From NCBI RefSeq assembly GCF_964204645.1, contig NC_134028.1:4810501-4874500 (forward strand): a DNA stretch of 64,000 nucleotides. Direction: 5' to 3'. A program made the position numbers and the translations under genes. Source of the stretch: Tubulanus polymorphus. Lineage: Eukaryota > Nemertea > Palaeonemertea > Tubulaniformes > Tubulanidae. The notes beneath the pieces are model-generated. The model had not been told where the DNA came from. It saw only the letters and a program-made list of their open reading frames with translations, and searched no databases. Positions 1-11,262 of the stretch are shown here, piece after piece. The first letter of the stretch is position 1; every line of letters begins with the position of its first letter.

Positions 1-1239
1 TGTATTTTGAAATGAATCTAGATACAGCTGTATTGATTTTGAGTGTTGTAACGTCATCGGCCACCAATTCATTCAATCACTACCCATCACAAGTCCAATT
101 AGCTGGGAGGCATAGAAGATGTTAATTACCTTCAATTAACCAACATCATATGCAGTCCAATATATCCCTCAACCATTCTATGCTTTATTAGGCAAGATAA
201 GACCATGGGCAAAACTTAAAACTAGATTTTTGATACACTAGTTTATACATCCATGATTGATTTGTCTTATGAGAATAATTATAATAATAATTTTATTTTT
301 ATTTTTAACATATAATATTTACACATCCGTGCACCTCAGCAAATTAATTATTTTATTCCGAAAAAAAGTACCCTGTAGACACTAGGGAAAACGTCTAAGC
401 GGGTGGGGGAATCCTCATATATAACAAGTGGACTGCCAATAATGGCTTAATAGTTTATGATTATAAAACTAGCTACGCCAAAAACGGCGGAATACGCCAG
501 AAATGGCGAATGTGTACCCATGGCAACATTTAATTGAAAACTTTATAATAGTTTTTAAAACTAGTTCCCAAATTTATTTTTAACAAAAATCATGATTAAT
601 AAACTTGTTTCATGCTGTAGTAGTTTTGAGAGTTTTCCCGGGGTTTTTGGGCTGCATATGACGTAATCATTTAGAAAAACGTGAATTTGACCACTTTACC
701 TAGCTCAAAAATTTCCATCCTAGCGTCATATGAAAGCTTATCGTCTGCTCGAGATTATGACGTAATCGGCAACATGCGCTAATTTGACCGGATCGGCAAC
801 ATGCGCTAATTTGACCGGAAGTGCGCAAAAAACTTTAAAGCAAAACTCGAAACTTAGTGAGCTGAAACTGGCTGATTAAGCCATAAACGACTGTAAAAGT
901 TTCAAAACTGAGTGATCCATAAACGGCTGATTCTGCCGTTATTGGCGGAAAACGCCGAAATTGGCAGAATAAGCCGTTTTTGGAAAGTGTTCCTGACTGG
1001 CAAGTCAATGATCGATGATGTTGAACTTGAATAAATTCTTTTTTGAATTAGAGTTTGTTGGTTGGCTTTTTTATCTCAATTCCACCCACACAGAATAAAC
1101 TCATCGATAAAACTACACCTCAAATAAAACAGAATAATAGGATTTATTTACTACCTGGTGCCCCACAATCGACACACTCGTTATTGCCCGGTAACTGCAG
1201 TAAATCCTTCAACACCAACAAATTCGGATTCGTCGCCAT
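1..1239. other. Gene-free repeat-rich start of window
   Basis: No open frame or splice-consistent exon is convincing here. The DNA is AT-rich, with scattered short GGCG/CGCC-type inverted motifs near 480-510 and 930-985. It includes one perfect tandem duplication (separate entry). It is probably repeat-derived spacer. Confidence 0.5.
765..818. repeat. Perfect 27-bp tandem duplication
   Basis: The 27-bp unit beginning ATCGGCAACATGCGC at 765-791 is repeated without mismatch at 792-818. It is a simple local duplication with no coding potential. Confidence 0.9.
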
Positions 1240-1530
1240 TTTCAAGACTTCCGGGTTGGTTGGCTCGACCTCTAAATTCAATTAAATTCAGTTTAGTGTA
1301 CGGAACATTCATTTTTGATTTTCCGGTCAACAGATTGTTTATTAGTATAATATAAACATTGGTTTTACTATTTACCAGCTATAAATACTGTAATCCAATT
1401 ATAATCTGCATCATTAAACGGGAATAAAGTTTTTGATTTTTATCCTTCCTAATCTGGCAAGTGAGGGTTCAATTCAATTCAATTTAATAGTGAAGTGACC
1501 CATGCATAGGCGGCTCTAATATTTCGACCT
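1240..1530 (+). repeat. Interspersed repeat, uninterrupted copy
   Basis: About 290 bp starting near TTCAAGACTTCCGGGTTGG recurs at 2490-2690 and, after an interruption, continues at 5385-5470. Here the two parts are contiguous, so this copy shows the structure before the 2.67-kb insertion in the other copy. No coding sequence is recognised. Confidence 0.7.
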
Positions 1531-2099
1531 ACGCGAAGTGAGCATGTTATTCCAGCCTCGTATTCAGATATAGTGTGTACACACTGAACAGCTGCATGTA
1601 GATACTGGTTGATGTGAAATGTATAACTCGGCATGACGGAGCGATGATGTATATATAGTACAGCATCAGATACTGCATGGCTAATCCGTCCCAGAATATT
1701 TCTAAATATGATGAAGTAAAAATCCGCAAACCTATTCTATCTAATGAAAATATTAGCCTAATACCCTACTATCAGATCTCAAGGAAAATTTGGCAGTGTA
1801 TTTCCAGTGGACTGAAACATAAGTCTTCGAATAAATTGGTCAATCAATGCAAATAACCATAGAATAGCGATATACGATAGATGGACATTTCCAATAATAC
1901 TGAATATTTTGGAATTAGGCCATTGAAAAATGATTTCGACTTATTCCAAAATTGAGTATTTTGATAAGGCAACTCTTTCTAAGAGGCTATTCTTTTAAGT
2001 TCAGCCTACATTGTTAAGCATGGCCAGCGTGATGTTTTAGGCGAGAGGGGTTATTTTCAACAAAATTGGGACCTTAGCAAATATGCTATGGATCTTGAA

Positions 2100-2400
2100 T
2101 TATCTGCCATTTTCATGTTCAAGTTCAAATTTATTTCACAGAAAGCATGACAGGCTATGTACACAGGTAAAGAGAAAACAAACAATAAAATTTACAATTT
2201 TTTAAACAAAGCACAATTATAAAAAGAGAGAGAGAACAGTAGCTTTCAGTGTGGGCCAAGCAAAGCCTTTAGGCTGCTGTCGCAAGCACCCAGGGGAAGA
2301 AAACGAAAGGGAAATGAAATGAAGAAACAAAGGGGAAGGAAATGAGAGTTGATGATTTTTGATAATTTCAGGAGAGTTTATATGAGTAAGCTAGAGGGTT
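2100..2400. repeat. Possible retroelement-derived fragment
   Basis: The stretch opens with GTTCAAGTTCAAATTTATTT and continues into A-rich sequence. A similar iterated AAGTTC string lies at 14528-14548. This resembles the 3' ends of some invertebrate SINE/LINE families, but that is only an impression, with no coding region to support it. Confidence 0.25.
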
Positions 2401-2489
2401 CAGGAGAATGAGCAATTATAACAATTAGGGTTATTACAGCGATGGATATCATTGTAGGCGGAGGTGAGATATGGTCTGAGTTTACGTTT

Positions 2490-2700
2490 CAAGACTTCCG
2501 GGTTGGTTGGCTCGACCTCTAGATTCAATCAAATTCAGTTTAGTACGGAACATTCTTTTTTGAGTTTCCGGTCAACAGATTGTTTATTAGTATGATATAA
2601 ACATTGGTTTTACTATTTCCCAGCTATAAATACTGTAATCCAGTTATAATCTGCATCATTAAACGGGAATAAAGTTAGAGGAGAGACGGGAGAAAATTTT
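2490..2700 (+). repeat. Left part of interrupted repeat copy
   Basis: This is highly similar to 1240-1434. The match stops shortly after GGGAATAAAGTT and resumes at 5385. The interruption is the 2709-5376 element. Confidence 0.65.
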
Positions 2701-2708
2701 GATTTTTG

Positions 2709-5376
2709 GAGAAGGGTCATTCTTAAGAATCCGCAGACCTGCCCTGAGAGGCCACAAGGCTTCTCAGGGCAGGAACCTGCCCTGAGAGGCCATTGGCGCA
2801 ATTAAGCAGTATAAATGGAAAACTCGGCTATAATTCTGATGAAACGGCGAACTATCTCGCCGATGTTTGACATGCACATTGTCGAGTCATGAAATTAAAT
2901 GGATTAAAATGAAATAAATTAAACGTATTGATATATCGACACTTAACAAATAAAACGAAAGTAATATTTCAATTAAAATTCATTCATAATAAGAAATGTA
3001 TTTTTAAAAAGTTAATTAGTTAACCGACGACGAAAAGTTATGGTGATTATATAGATTTCAAAGCATTAATTTAATTATTCAAATATCCTATAGGCCTACA
3101 GAAACAATTTGTGTCGTCCACTGATATTAGTGCGTTTCAATATGCTGTATATTCTAATTCAACAGTGAATTTTTCGGGAGTTTCTACTGCTTTTGCAGAA
3201 ACTCTATTGTAATTCTGCTGATCATATTTTTCTTCTCCGGGGTAAGGGTTGGTTGATCATATGTCATATTATTTTTCGTTAGGTTAATTACCTGAGCGCA
3301 GGCCAACTTTAATCAGTTTGATACTTTATCTAATGACAATGGCATAATTATAGTTGCCACATGCAATAAGGCATACGCAATTGAATCTAATCTGATCAGC
3401 CCTGCGGGTGCAATTATATACGTAGTCTACCGTCGTCAACCTGCCCTGAGAGGCCAGTTTAACTGCTGCAGTTTGAGTTCTGCAGATCACCTGCCCTGAG
3501 AGGCCAGTTCAACTGCTGCTGTTTGAGTTCTGATATCACCTACCCTGAGAGGCCACTTTCATTTTGCAGATATCAACCTGCCCTGAGAGGCCACTTTCAT
3601 TCTGCACAAAATCAACCTGCCCTGAGAGGCCAGTCTAACTGCTGATGTTTGAGTTCTGATATCACCTGCCCTGAGAGGCCAGTTTCATTCTGCAGATATC
3701 ACCTGCCCTGAGAGGCCAGTTCAACTGCTGCAGTTTGACTTCCGATATCAACCTGCCCTGAGAGGCCAGTTTCATTCTGCAGATATAACCTGCCCTGAGA
3801 GGCCAATTCAACTGCTGCAGTTTGACTTCTGATATCAACCTGCCCTGAGAGGCCAGTTCAACTGCTGCTGTTTGAGTTCTGATAACACCTGCCCTGAGAG
3901 GCCACTTTCATTTTGCAGATATCAACCTGCCCTGAGGCCTGTTCAACTGCTGCAGTTTGACTTCCGATATCAACCTGCCCTGAGAGGCCAGTTTCATTCT
4001 GCAGATATCACCTGCCCTGAGAGGCCAGTTTAACTGCTGCAGTTTGAGTTCTGCAGATCACCTGCCCTGAGAGGCCACTTTCATTTTGCAGGTATCAACC
4101 TGCCCTGAGAGGCCACTTTCATTCTGCAGAAATCAACCTGCCCTGAGAGGCCAGTTTAACTGCTGCTGTTTGAGTTCTGAAATCACCTGCCCTGAAGCGC
4201 CAGTTTCATTCTGCAGGTATCACCTGCCCTGAGAGGCCAGTTTAACTGCTGCAGTTTGAGTTCTGCAGATCACCTGCCCTGAGAGGCCAGTTCAACTGCT
4301 GCAGTTTGACTTCCGATATCAACCTGCCCTGAGAGGCCAGTTTCATTCTGCATAAATCAACCTGCCCCGAGAGCTGCTCCAGTTTGACTTCCAATATCAA
4401 CCTGCCCTGAGAGGCCAGTTTCGTTTCGATAATACAGATTTTTCCTACATTTGACAATCAATCTAGGCTAGACCTCACGCATGTTACCAAAATGAGTTTA
4501 GAAAATGTGTCGTATGTTTTATATTGACGTAATGAGCAATTGCGGCATGCTCTCCTCATCTCTTCGTCACCACCCATTAATGTGTGAGCAAGCCGATAGC
4601 CAGTTTAATTACGATGCGATAAGGACTTTGTTATTTAACACAAGTGCATTCATATTTATTGATGCAAACAATGTATAGAAATACGTATGCAAATGTAACA
4701 CAAGAAAGTGAAGTGCAAAGAAATTAGAAGAAACATATAGCACGTTAATCGTAAATTATAGATTACAAATAAAAACAGCGCCGCTTGGAATCATATAATT
4801 CAATTTTTACAAAAAACTTGTATCATCGTTATCATTAATTACCTAACATAGCAGCAAAATTCTATTCCTGAGAATAATTGTGATTTTTCTTCTTCATTAA
4901 GTTATAGATGAAATTTTTTATGATGTTTTGATAAGAAATGTTCCCACAAGGAAAGTTTTTTTTCATTTCTTTATTTCTATGAAAAATATTAGTATTTTTT
5001 AATTTGTTTCTGAAAAATATCAATTCTAATTCTATTTTCTTATATATTTCAACAAAAATTCATATTTTGATTTTAGGTAACTTTTGTTTCCCTATCGTAT
5101 TGACTTTTTAACTGTTTTAGCTTAATATGATTAAAAGCATTTGTATTTCTCAATTTATTTCTATAGAATACAGCGTAGTCTTCTATTGTATGATCGAAAA
5201 CTTTAGTTTGAATCTGAATATCCCGATCACCTTGCCACCATTTCAGCTCACACTATTGAATGGGTTTTCATTTTCTATTGATTCAATCGACTGGCCTCTC
5301 AGGGCAGGTTCCTGCCCTGAGAAGCCATGTGGCCTCTCAGGGCAGGTTCTGGAAAATCTGCAGAATGACTCATATG
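2709..5376. mobile_element. Putative 2.67-kb non-autonomous TIR element
   Basis: Arms 2709-2792 and 5292-5376 are inverted copies. Each contains the palindromic arrangement CCTGCCCTGAGAGGCC, a short spacer, then its near complement, then the motif again. In the inner palindromic block the arms match almost base for base. An 8-bp direct repeat GATTTTTG flanks the element at 2701-2708 and 5377-5384, and a near-identical uninterrupted target copy exists at 1240-1530. The interior holds a minisatellite of the arm motif at 3436-4430. No transposase frame is seen. An 8-bp target duplication would suit hAT-like elements, but the family is not established. The left flank also has about 20 extra bases relative to the target copy. 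Confidence 0.6.
3436..4430. repeat. Minisatellite of the CCTGCCCTGAGAGGCC motif
   Basis: About 23 copies of a 16-bp core, mostly CCTGCCCTGAGAGGCC, are separated by two spacer types. The short one (unit about 37 bp) reads AGTTTCATTCTGCAGATATC. The long one (unit about 49 bp) begins AGTTCAACTGCTGCAGTTTG. Types alternate irregularly. Several cores are degenerate, for example near 3540, 3927, 4186 and 4361. Frames across the array are repeat translations, not genes. Confidence 0.9.
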
Positions 5377-5384
5377 GATTTTTG

Positions 5385-5470
5385 TCCTTCCTACTCTGGC
5401 CAGTGAGGGTTCAATTCAATTCAATTTAATAGTGAAGTGACTCATACCGCATATAGGCGGCTCTGATTAA
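5385..5470 (+). repeat. Right part of interrupted repeat copy
   Basis: This matches 1440-1520, including the TTCAATTCAATTCAATT stretch and the TAGGCGGCTCT end. It continues the copy broken off at about 2690. Confidence 0.65.
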
Positions 5471-5523
5471 TTAAGGGATTATTTCATATTTCGAAGTAAT
5501 TAGTCGATTGATAAACGCCTGTG

Positions 5524-8500
5524 ATGGATGACAACGATGTTGAAGGTGTGTAGAATATATTTCAAGTGAACTTTTGATCTGTTTGCTGTTTCTGAGTCGA
5601 GAGAGGAGTGATGATGGAAGGAACCGCGACCCATCCATCCATCCTCCCATTTCCAAATCCAATTTCCATTCAGCATCATATCATTGTCATCACTATTTCA
5701 GTACTGTAATTTGTTTCATAATTAAAGAGACAATGAAATTCATTGTCTCTCCTTTCATTCAGCTTCCATACGACCACAGATATTATTCTCAGTTAAATGA
5801 TATGATTACTATTATTCAATTATTATCAATTGAATTTTCCATGCACACTCATTTTCTTTCTCTTCTAACACAGACGCACACGCTCCAAGAAATACTCGCG
5901 AATGGGAGTGTGCTGGAGTATTTATGTGCTGGAGTATTTATATGGGAGTGTGCTGGAGTATTTTCCTCATTCTCAATTGTTGTTATAAATTCCAGACGTG
6001 CCGAAGGTTCCGACCTCAGAACTTGCCGCTTCAAAGATTTCTGACGGCAATTCTGAGAAGTCTAAAACTGAGGAGACTAACGCTGCTGATGATGTAGACG
6101 CCAAGAAAACATCAACAGTCCTGCCGCCGAGTTCAACCACCAGACCAGGTGGAGATGCTCCTGATACAAACCTGTTAAGGTAGGCCCACTTACAAAATTA
6201 CTGCATTTTAGACTAAACTCAATGGTTTTGTATTTGAAGGTTTTTGTTGCTGGATTGTCATCAGATAGAATTTTAAGCTTGTTAATTATCTCGATCGCAA
6301 TAATAGTGTTTCATTAGTTATCATACGATTTTATGTTTCTCATAGTTCTCATTTTGAGTTCGAATCCAAATTACAAATTGTGTTCCAATAAATGGATTTT
6401 AGAATACCTGAATTTCCTAGTAGGCCTAAGATAGGCCTATTTCAACAATCTTTGAACAATCATGATGTAGGAATTTCCAAGTTTATCTAAGAATTTTTCA
6501 AGCCTCTCATGGCGTGCCGATGTCGAATATTGACTAAGTGTATGATTGGAACGAAAAGAGGACTCATTTCTGTATAAAATCAAAACTGATTTTTAAACAA
6601 TCTGGGACTTGAATCAGGGGCTAGATTGATGTCAAAATTCTTAAAAATGTACATAGAAATGCAGGAAAATTATGTGTCAAAATACTTCAATTCCTTTCTA
6701 GCTATAAGCTATATACCTATAATAAAGGTATGTTTGTGGGACTCCAGAATCCTCATATTTTGTTACATTAAATGTGAAAAAAAATCAGATTATTGAAGAT
6801 GAGTGATCAGATTGAACCCTGGGTAATATATTAATCTACAGTCAATTGAAAAAGATGACATTAGGAGAACGGAAGAATAAAGACGAGAATTGTAAACCGG
6901 ACGAACCATCGAAACGCGATTGTTACAATTTCACGTACCCGAGGCGAGGCTTGGCCATTATTATAAATCAAAAAGATTTCGAAGAGAAGTTTGAGTTAGG
7001 CGTCAGAACGGGGACGGACGTCGACGCCGATAAACTCGTTAAACGATTCATCGATCTCGAATTCGAGGTCGACAAATACGATAACTTAACAAAGTCGCAA
7101 ATTTTACACGTAATGAAACGCGGTAAGCAACGTCTTCTAGTAACGCAATATATCGAACAGACGGGCGCGTATCCTCCCTCAGACCTGCTGCATGTTTCAT
7201 ATATTATAGCCAGTTAAGATTTTGATCAGGCACCGGCGGCACTCACTAGGTGGCGTAACAATCTTGGTCATTCGTAGTGAAAATCGGGACTGGATTTCAG
7301 TAACCACTAGCGAAACCTGGTGGATCCTCACGCAATACTCGCTCGCCACAGTAGCGGCGCGGTGTTGGTTCCTCATACAATCAACTAGGACCGGACTGTG
7401 GCAGAGTCTTGTGGCTGGCAGGGTTTGAGGGAGGATGTCGGTCTGTAAGCCTGCATTAGAGATTCTAGGCTTTAATTCCGCTTCACACATATTGAAGATA
7501 GATATTTGCCTATTTTACAAACTCCTCTTGAAAAACATACACATCAAATTAACCAGTAGTGAATAGTTGAAAGCGATGTCTATCTTCAGTTTAGCTTTAT
7601 ACTTTTAAACGTAAACACTTTGTCGTGTGTGTGATCAATATTTTAACCTTATCAATTATTATCATATATGCAAATTATTAACGCTCTGCAGATCCAGGGG
7701 GCGCTATCTAGTTAGGCTAAATACGCTCTATTGAGAGGTGATTTCACAAGCCGCCTCGTCTTGGGAAGTGAAATGTTTGAATTCTAACACAGCCTATATG
7801 TTCTATACATTCAAACCTGAGAGGGCACTAGTTGATTAACAGTAATGATTTTAGTAATAGTATCTAAATTTATATAGCGCCTAGTTTCACTAAAACATTA
7901 TTCAGCATCGCGCTATGGAGAAAGCTTTGTGGAAATTTTGTAAAAAGTTATGTCTGGAGCTGGATTTTTAGAGGCATAAATATCCTGTCTGCTCATGCCC
8001 CGGACAACAAGTCCTCTTCTGTTATGTTGATAATCACTTCCCTGTTGTAGACGCGAGCTTCCTCCTACAAATCCTTCATCATCAGCGCAGACCTCTGAAC
8101 ACTGCTACAATATGAATCATAAACACCGAGGCCTCGCTATAATAATATCAAATCGGGTATTTCATCCGGCGACGAGCATGACTGAACGTACCGGCACTGA
8201 GGTTGATATGGGTACGTTGTGTCGACAGTTCCGTGTTTTAGGCTTCGACGTAAAAGTCTATCAGAATATTTCGTCGAAGGAAATGGAATTTTCAATGCGT
8301 TCAGGCAAGTATCGGATGAATTTTATTTTGATTTTTTTTTTTGGCTGTCATTTAGTTTGTAATAATTCTAGAAATTAGTTTTCTATTCATTCGGTTTCGA
8401 GCATGACTGCGTTCTAAGAATTCATATCTAACTTCTGAGAATGTCTGATACTGATTGAAGGAATTGTTTAATTCATTTTTGGCACCTCTGGATCTGCAAT

Positions 8501-10101
8501 GCATGTTCTGTACAATTAAGCGCTTGCCCCATTTGGATCAGCTGCATGGATTAGATATTATGAACTACATTCTAAATGTCCAATAAAATGCATCTGTGCC
8601 TACAATATCAGCGTCTAGTTGACAAATGAATTAGAATCTATTTTATTGGACTGATCCTGATCGGGCCTTGGCTTCATATGTTTTAATCACTAACAATCAC
8701 TAACTCTTTTCATATTTGATTTATTAATATCATTTCTCAAAAGAGTTGATGCACCATAATCGTTTCTTTATTCATATCTTTTATTTAATTAATAAACAGA
8801 GCTTAATATCATACACATTTAATGCTTCGTGTTTCTTCAATTATCAGTTATTTTTCAAACAAGCTTTTTAATGGTCTATTGTAAATGATTTTAAATACTG
8901 AAATTGTGAAGGTAGGGTCCACTGTACTGAAAAGAAAGTAAATGCGTTATTGTGTTTTAGAATAAATAGATTATAAGACATTTTTTTTTGAAGCTAGAAA
9001 GATGAATTGTGTTCTTTGATTTCCAGCTGCCAAAGATGAAATACATAATAAATCGGATGCATTCGCATGTGCAATATTGAGTCACGGTGAAGAGGGGAAA
9101 GTTTATGGAACTGATGGAACTATAGAAATTGATAAATTAGTTGCACCGTTCAAGGGTGATGTGTGTAAAGCTTTAGCCGGGAAACCGAAACTATTCTTTA
9201 TTCAGGTAAAATTACCGGTATATGCGTATTGTATACTCTTTCCCTTCTGTTAATACCTTACTCAATTAAGCCTACATATAAATAATACAATTGCAATATT
9301 GTTATATAAGATTTTCATTGATTTATTACCAAACTGTATTAGTGAATAAGTGCTGAATTGTTAGCAAAGCTGCCCTTGGTACTTTCATCATATTGTATAA
9401 TATGTTAAAGCAAAAACGTTTGTTTCCTATAAATATTAACTGCTGTATTTAACAGTAAACTTTATACTGTAATACTGTTCACGAATCTAATACTTATGGT
9501 GTTGCTGTGTTTCAATGAATGGGCATCCAGCAGTATCCAATGATCCTTTGACCACTATGAAACTATGTAATCAATCTTCTGATTTGCAGGCTTGTCGGGG
9601 TCAACAGTTAGATCACGGTACAGAAGTCACTGATGCAGGGGAAGATGATGTCGATGCTCATGTGTTGTCCAGAATTCCAGCTGAAGCTGATTTCCTGATG
9701 GCCTACTCAGTTGTTCCAGGTTAGCACCGGGGACTGTAGGGTTTTAGGGTTTTCTCAACCGTGTATTTAGCCGCAGACTTTCTCCCACCTCGAGTGAAGT
9801 CCTTCCCATTCTCTAGTGTAATTTTCTGCATTTTGAAAAAATGTTGTCGTCATTTCTTTCCTCAGGTTACTTTTCATGGAGGAATTCAGTACGAGGCTCG
9901 TGGTTTATACAAGCCCTGTGCGCTGTTTTAGAGGAATACGGTAGTTCGTTAGACCTTCTAAAAATCATGACGCGAGTCAACCGTAAAGTCGCGTATGAAT
10001 TCGAATCGAATGCTGCCCGGGAATTCATGAATCGTAAAAAACAAATCCCGAGTATTGTCTCCATGTTAACAAAGGATTTGTACTTTACACCAAAATCTTA
10101 A
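5524..10101 (+). CDS. Caspase-3/7-like effector caspase with alternative exons
   Basis: This is a cysteine protease that cleaves after Asp in apoptosis. Coding exons are 5524-5545, 5996-6179, either 6842-7122 or 8051-8304, then 9027-9205, 9590-9719 and 9866-10101. The model gives 343 aa (first alternative) or 334 aa (second), and all junction phases agree. The prodomain is short, with no CARD or DED. Catalytic His lies in SHGEEG (H182 in the 343-aa form) and Cys in QACRG (C224). The substrate-binding Arg lies in RTGT (R124 or R115), and the p10 motif SWRN plus GSWF follows. Potential processing sites are DDVD-A in the prodomain (D42) and in the p20/p10 linker (D244). The start exon encodes only MDDNDVE before its donor. 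It was chosen because its phase-1 end completes the next exon, and it resembles caspase-7 N-termini. Family is certain; the first exon is likely but unproven. Confidence 0.9.
6842..7122 (+). CDS. Caspase alternative exon A (start of p20)
   Basis: The exon is bounded by acceptor ATCTACAG and donor CG|GTAAGC. It enters in phase 2 and leaves in phase 1. It encodes a charged linker followed by RGLAIII, the RTGTDVD segment with the substrate-binding Arg, and the first helix of the large subunit. It joins the exon at 9027 to give MKRA followed by AKDE. If the donor is not used, the frame reads to a stop at 7215-7217. The homologous exon B at 8051 can replace it. Confidence 0.85.
8051..8304 (+). CDS. 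Caspase alternative exon B (start of p20), GC donor
   Basis: The acceptor is TTCCCTGTTGTAG. The donor is CAG|GCAAGT, a GC-AG intron; the nearby GT at 8309 would break the frame. Phases are identical to exon A (in 2, out 1). It encodes [17 protein letters not shown], then YNM, RGLAIII, RTGTEVD and MRS. Over 67 aligned residues from YN to the split Ala, about 25 are identical to exon A and no gap is needed. No frame-breaking change is seen, so it is not obviously a dead duplicate. Confidence 0.8.
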
Positions 10102-10305
10102 GAAAAGGATTTGTTCTAAATAGAAAAATTTAATTCATGAAAAGACTTTGTTCCATAGCAGAAAATGAACCTTATTTAATACTCAAGATTTTTAAATACC
10201 AATTAAACACATGATTCCTTTAGATGAATAACCAAATTACTGCATGTTTATCATTTGTGTTTCATTGCACTGAATAATAGGAAGGTTGTATACATAGATA
10301 CTTAA

Positions 10306-10464
10306 CCCTTAATTTGCCAGGATTTTTCAATCTTTCTGATTCTATCGTCACCTTCTATATTGGTGATAAAATAGTACCGGTATACTTTCGGAAGGGAATC
10401 GAATGTTATGGATTTATGATCTTCTATATTTTCCCCAGTATTTTAGGGAGTGGCAAGTAAAGGG
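10306..10464. mobile_element. piggyBac-like MITE (159 bp)
   Basis: The element is flanked on both sides by TTAA (10302-10305 and 10465-10468), the target duplication of piggyBac elements. Ends are CCCTTAATTTGCCA and, on the complement, CCCTTTACTTGCCA: 14 bp with two mismatches. Both begin CCC, as piggyBac ends do. It has no coding capacity. Confidence 0.65.
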
Positions 10465-11096
10465 TTAACTGGGTGATAATACGATGTGCCATTGTTTCAG
10501 TATTTTGAATTTCATGCATATCGGTGTCATAGATACCAAGACATGTCTATTATAAACCAAATGAACTGTATAGAATTGAATACTAATCTATGCATGAAAT
10601 ACCATAATCAAATCTGCTGTGATGATAAAGAGTGATCAGTTCTTAATCGAATAGGAATTCGTAATACATGTACACTCGGTGCTTAATAACAGAGTGAAAC
10701 AGAATTTATCTCAATCATACTGTTAGTACTGTTAGGTGTGCCAAATATTGGTATGGATCAAATAGAGAACATTTGTACCGATCAAGGATTTTACTTATGG
10801 CATGTGAGGATCAGCAAGTTTCGCCTGTAGTTACTCAGTCTTGCACGTTCAATTTCAACTTCTAAATTCCGATCAAAATTGAATTTTCTCTTAAAATAAA
10901 TCATTTATTTATGAAAACTACCAATCACTGAGTAGTTGATTGGTGATGAACTATGTTTGGACTACTTGTAAGGCTGAATGTTCTTCATGTCCAAGTGGCA
11001 GGGTAGCTGATGTTGCAGCTCCCAATATGGATAATGATAATGATAATGGATGATTCCTAATGATGTGAATTTGTGTGTAGGGCCTATATGTCAATA

Positions 11097-11262
11097 CAGT
11101 CAAACTCTTGATTATCTGCCACATTGTCTTGTTGATAATCGAGGATGGAGGATCACTGAACTGAAATTCAATTGAGACAATGAACTGAATGTTTGCAATC
11201 AGGGATTCTCAGAATTTGGGTGGAAAACCGAGGAGGGTTAGTGGATAATCAAGGGTTGACTA
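11097..11262. mobile_element. pogo/Tigger-like MITE (166 bp)
   Basis: It is flanked by TA dinucleotides (11095-11096 and 11263-11264). The left end is CAGTCAAACTCTTGATTATC and the complement of the right end is TAGTCAACCCTTGATTATCC, extending imperfectly inwards. CAGT ends with a TA target suit the Tc1/mariner-pogo group. It is non-coding. Confidence 0.6.

Noticed and set aside
3436-4430. Regular direct repeats that look like a CRISPR array
   Set aside because: The spacers themselves repeat, cores are degenerate, the genome is eukaryotic and no cas genes are present. It is a minisatellite.
4242-4457. Minus-strand frame of 71 codons with repeated residues
   Set aside because: It is the translation of the minisatellite units, with no gene context.
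7123-7217. Extension of caspase exon A to a stop codon
   Set aside because: A normal GTAAGC donor sits at the conserved junction. The extension has no caspase similarity, so it is intron.
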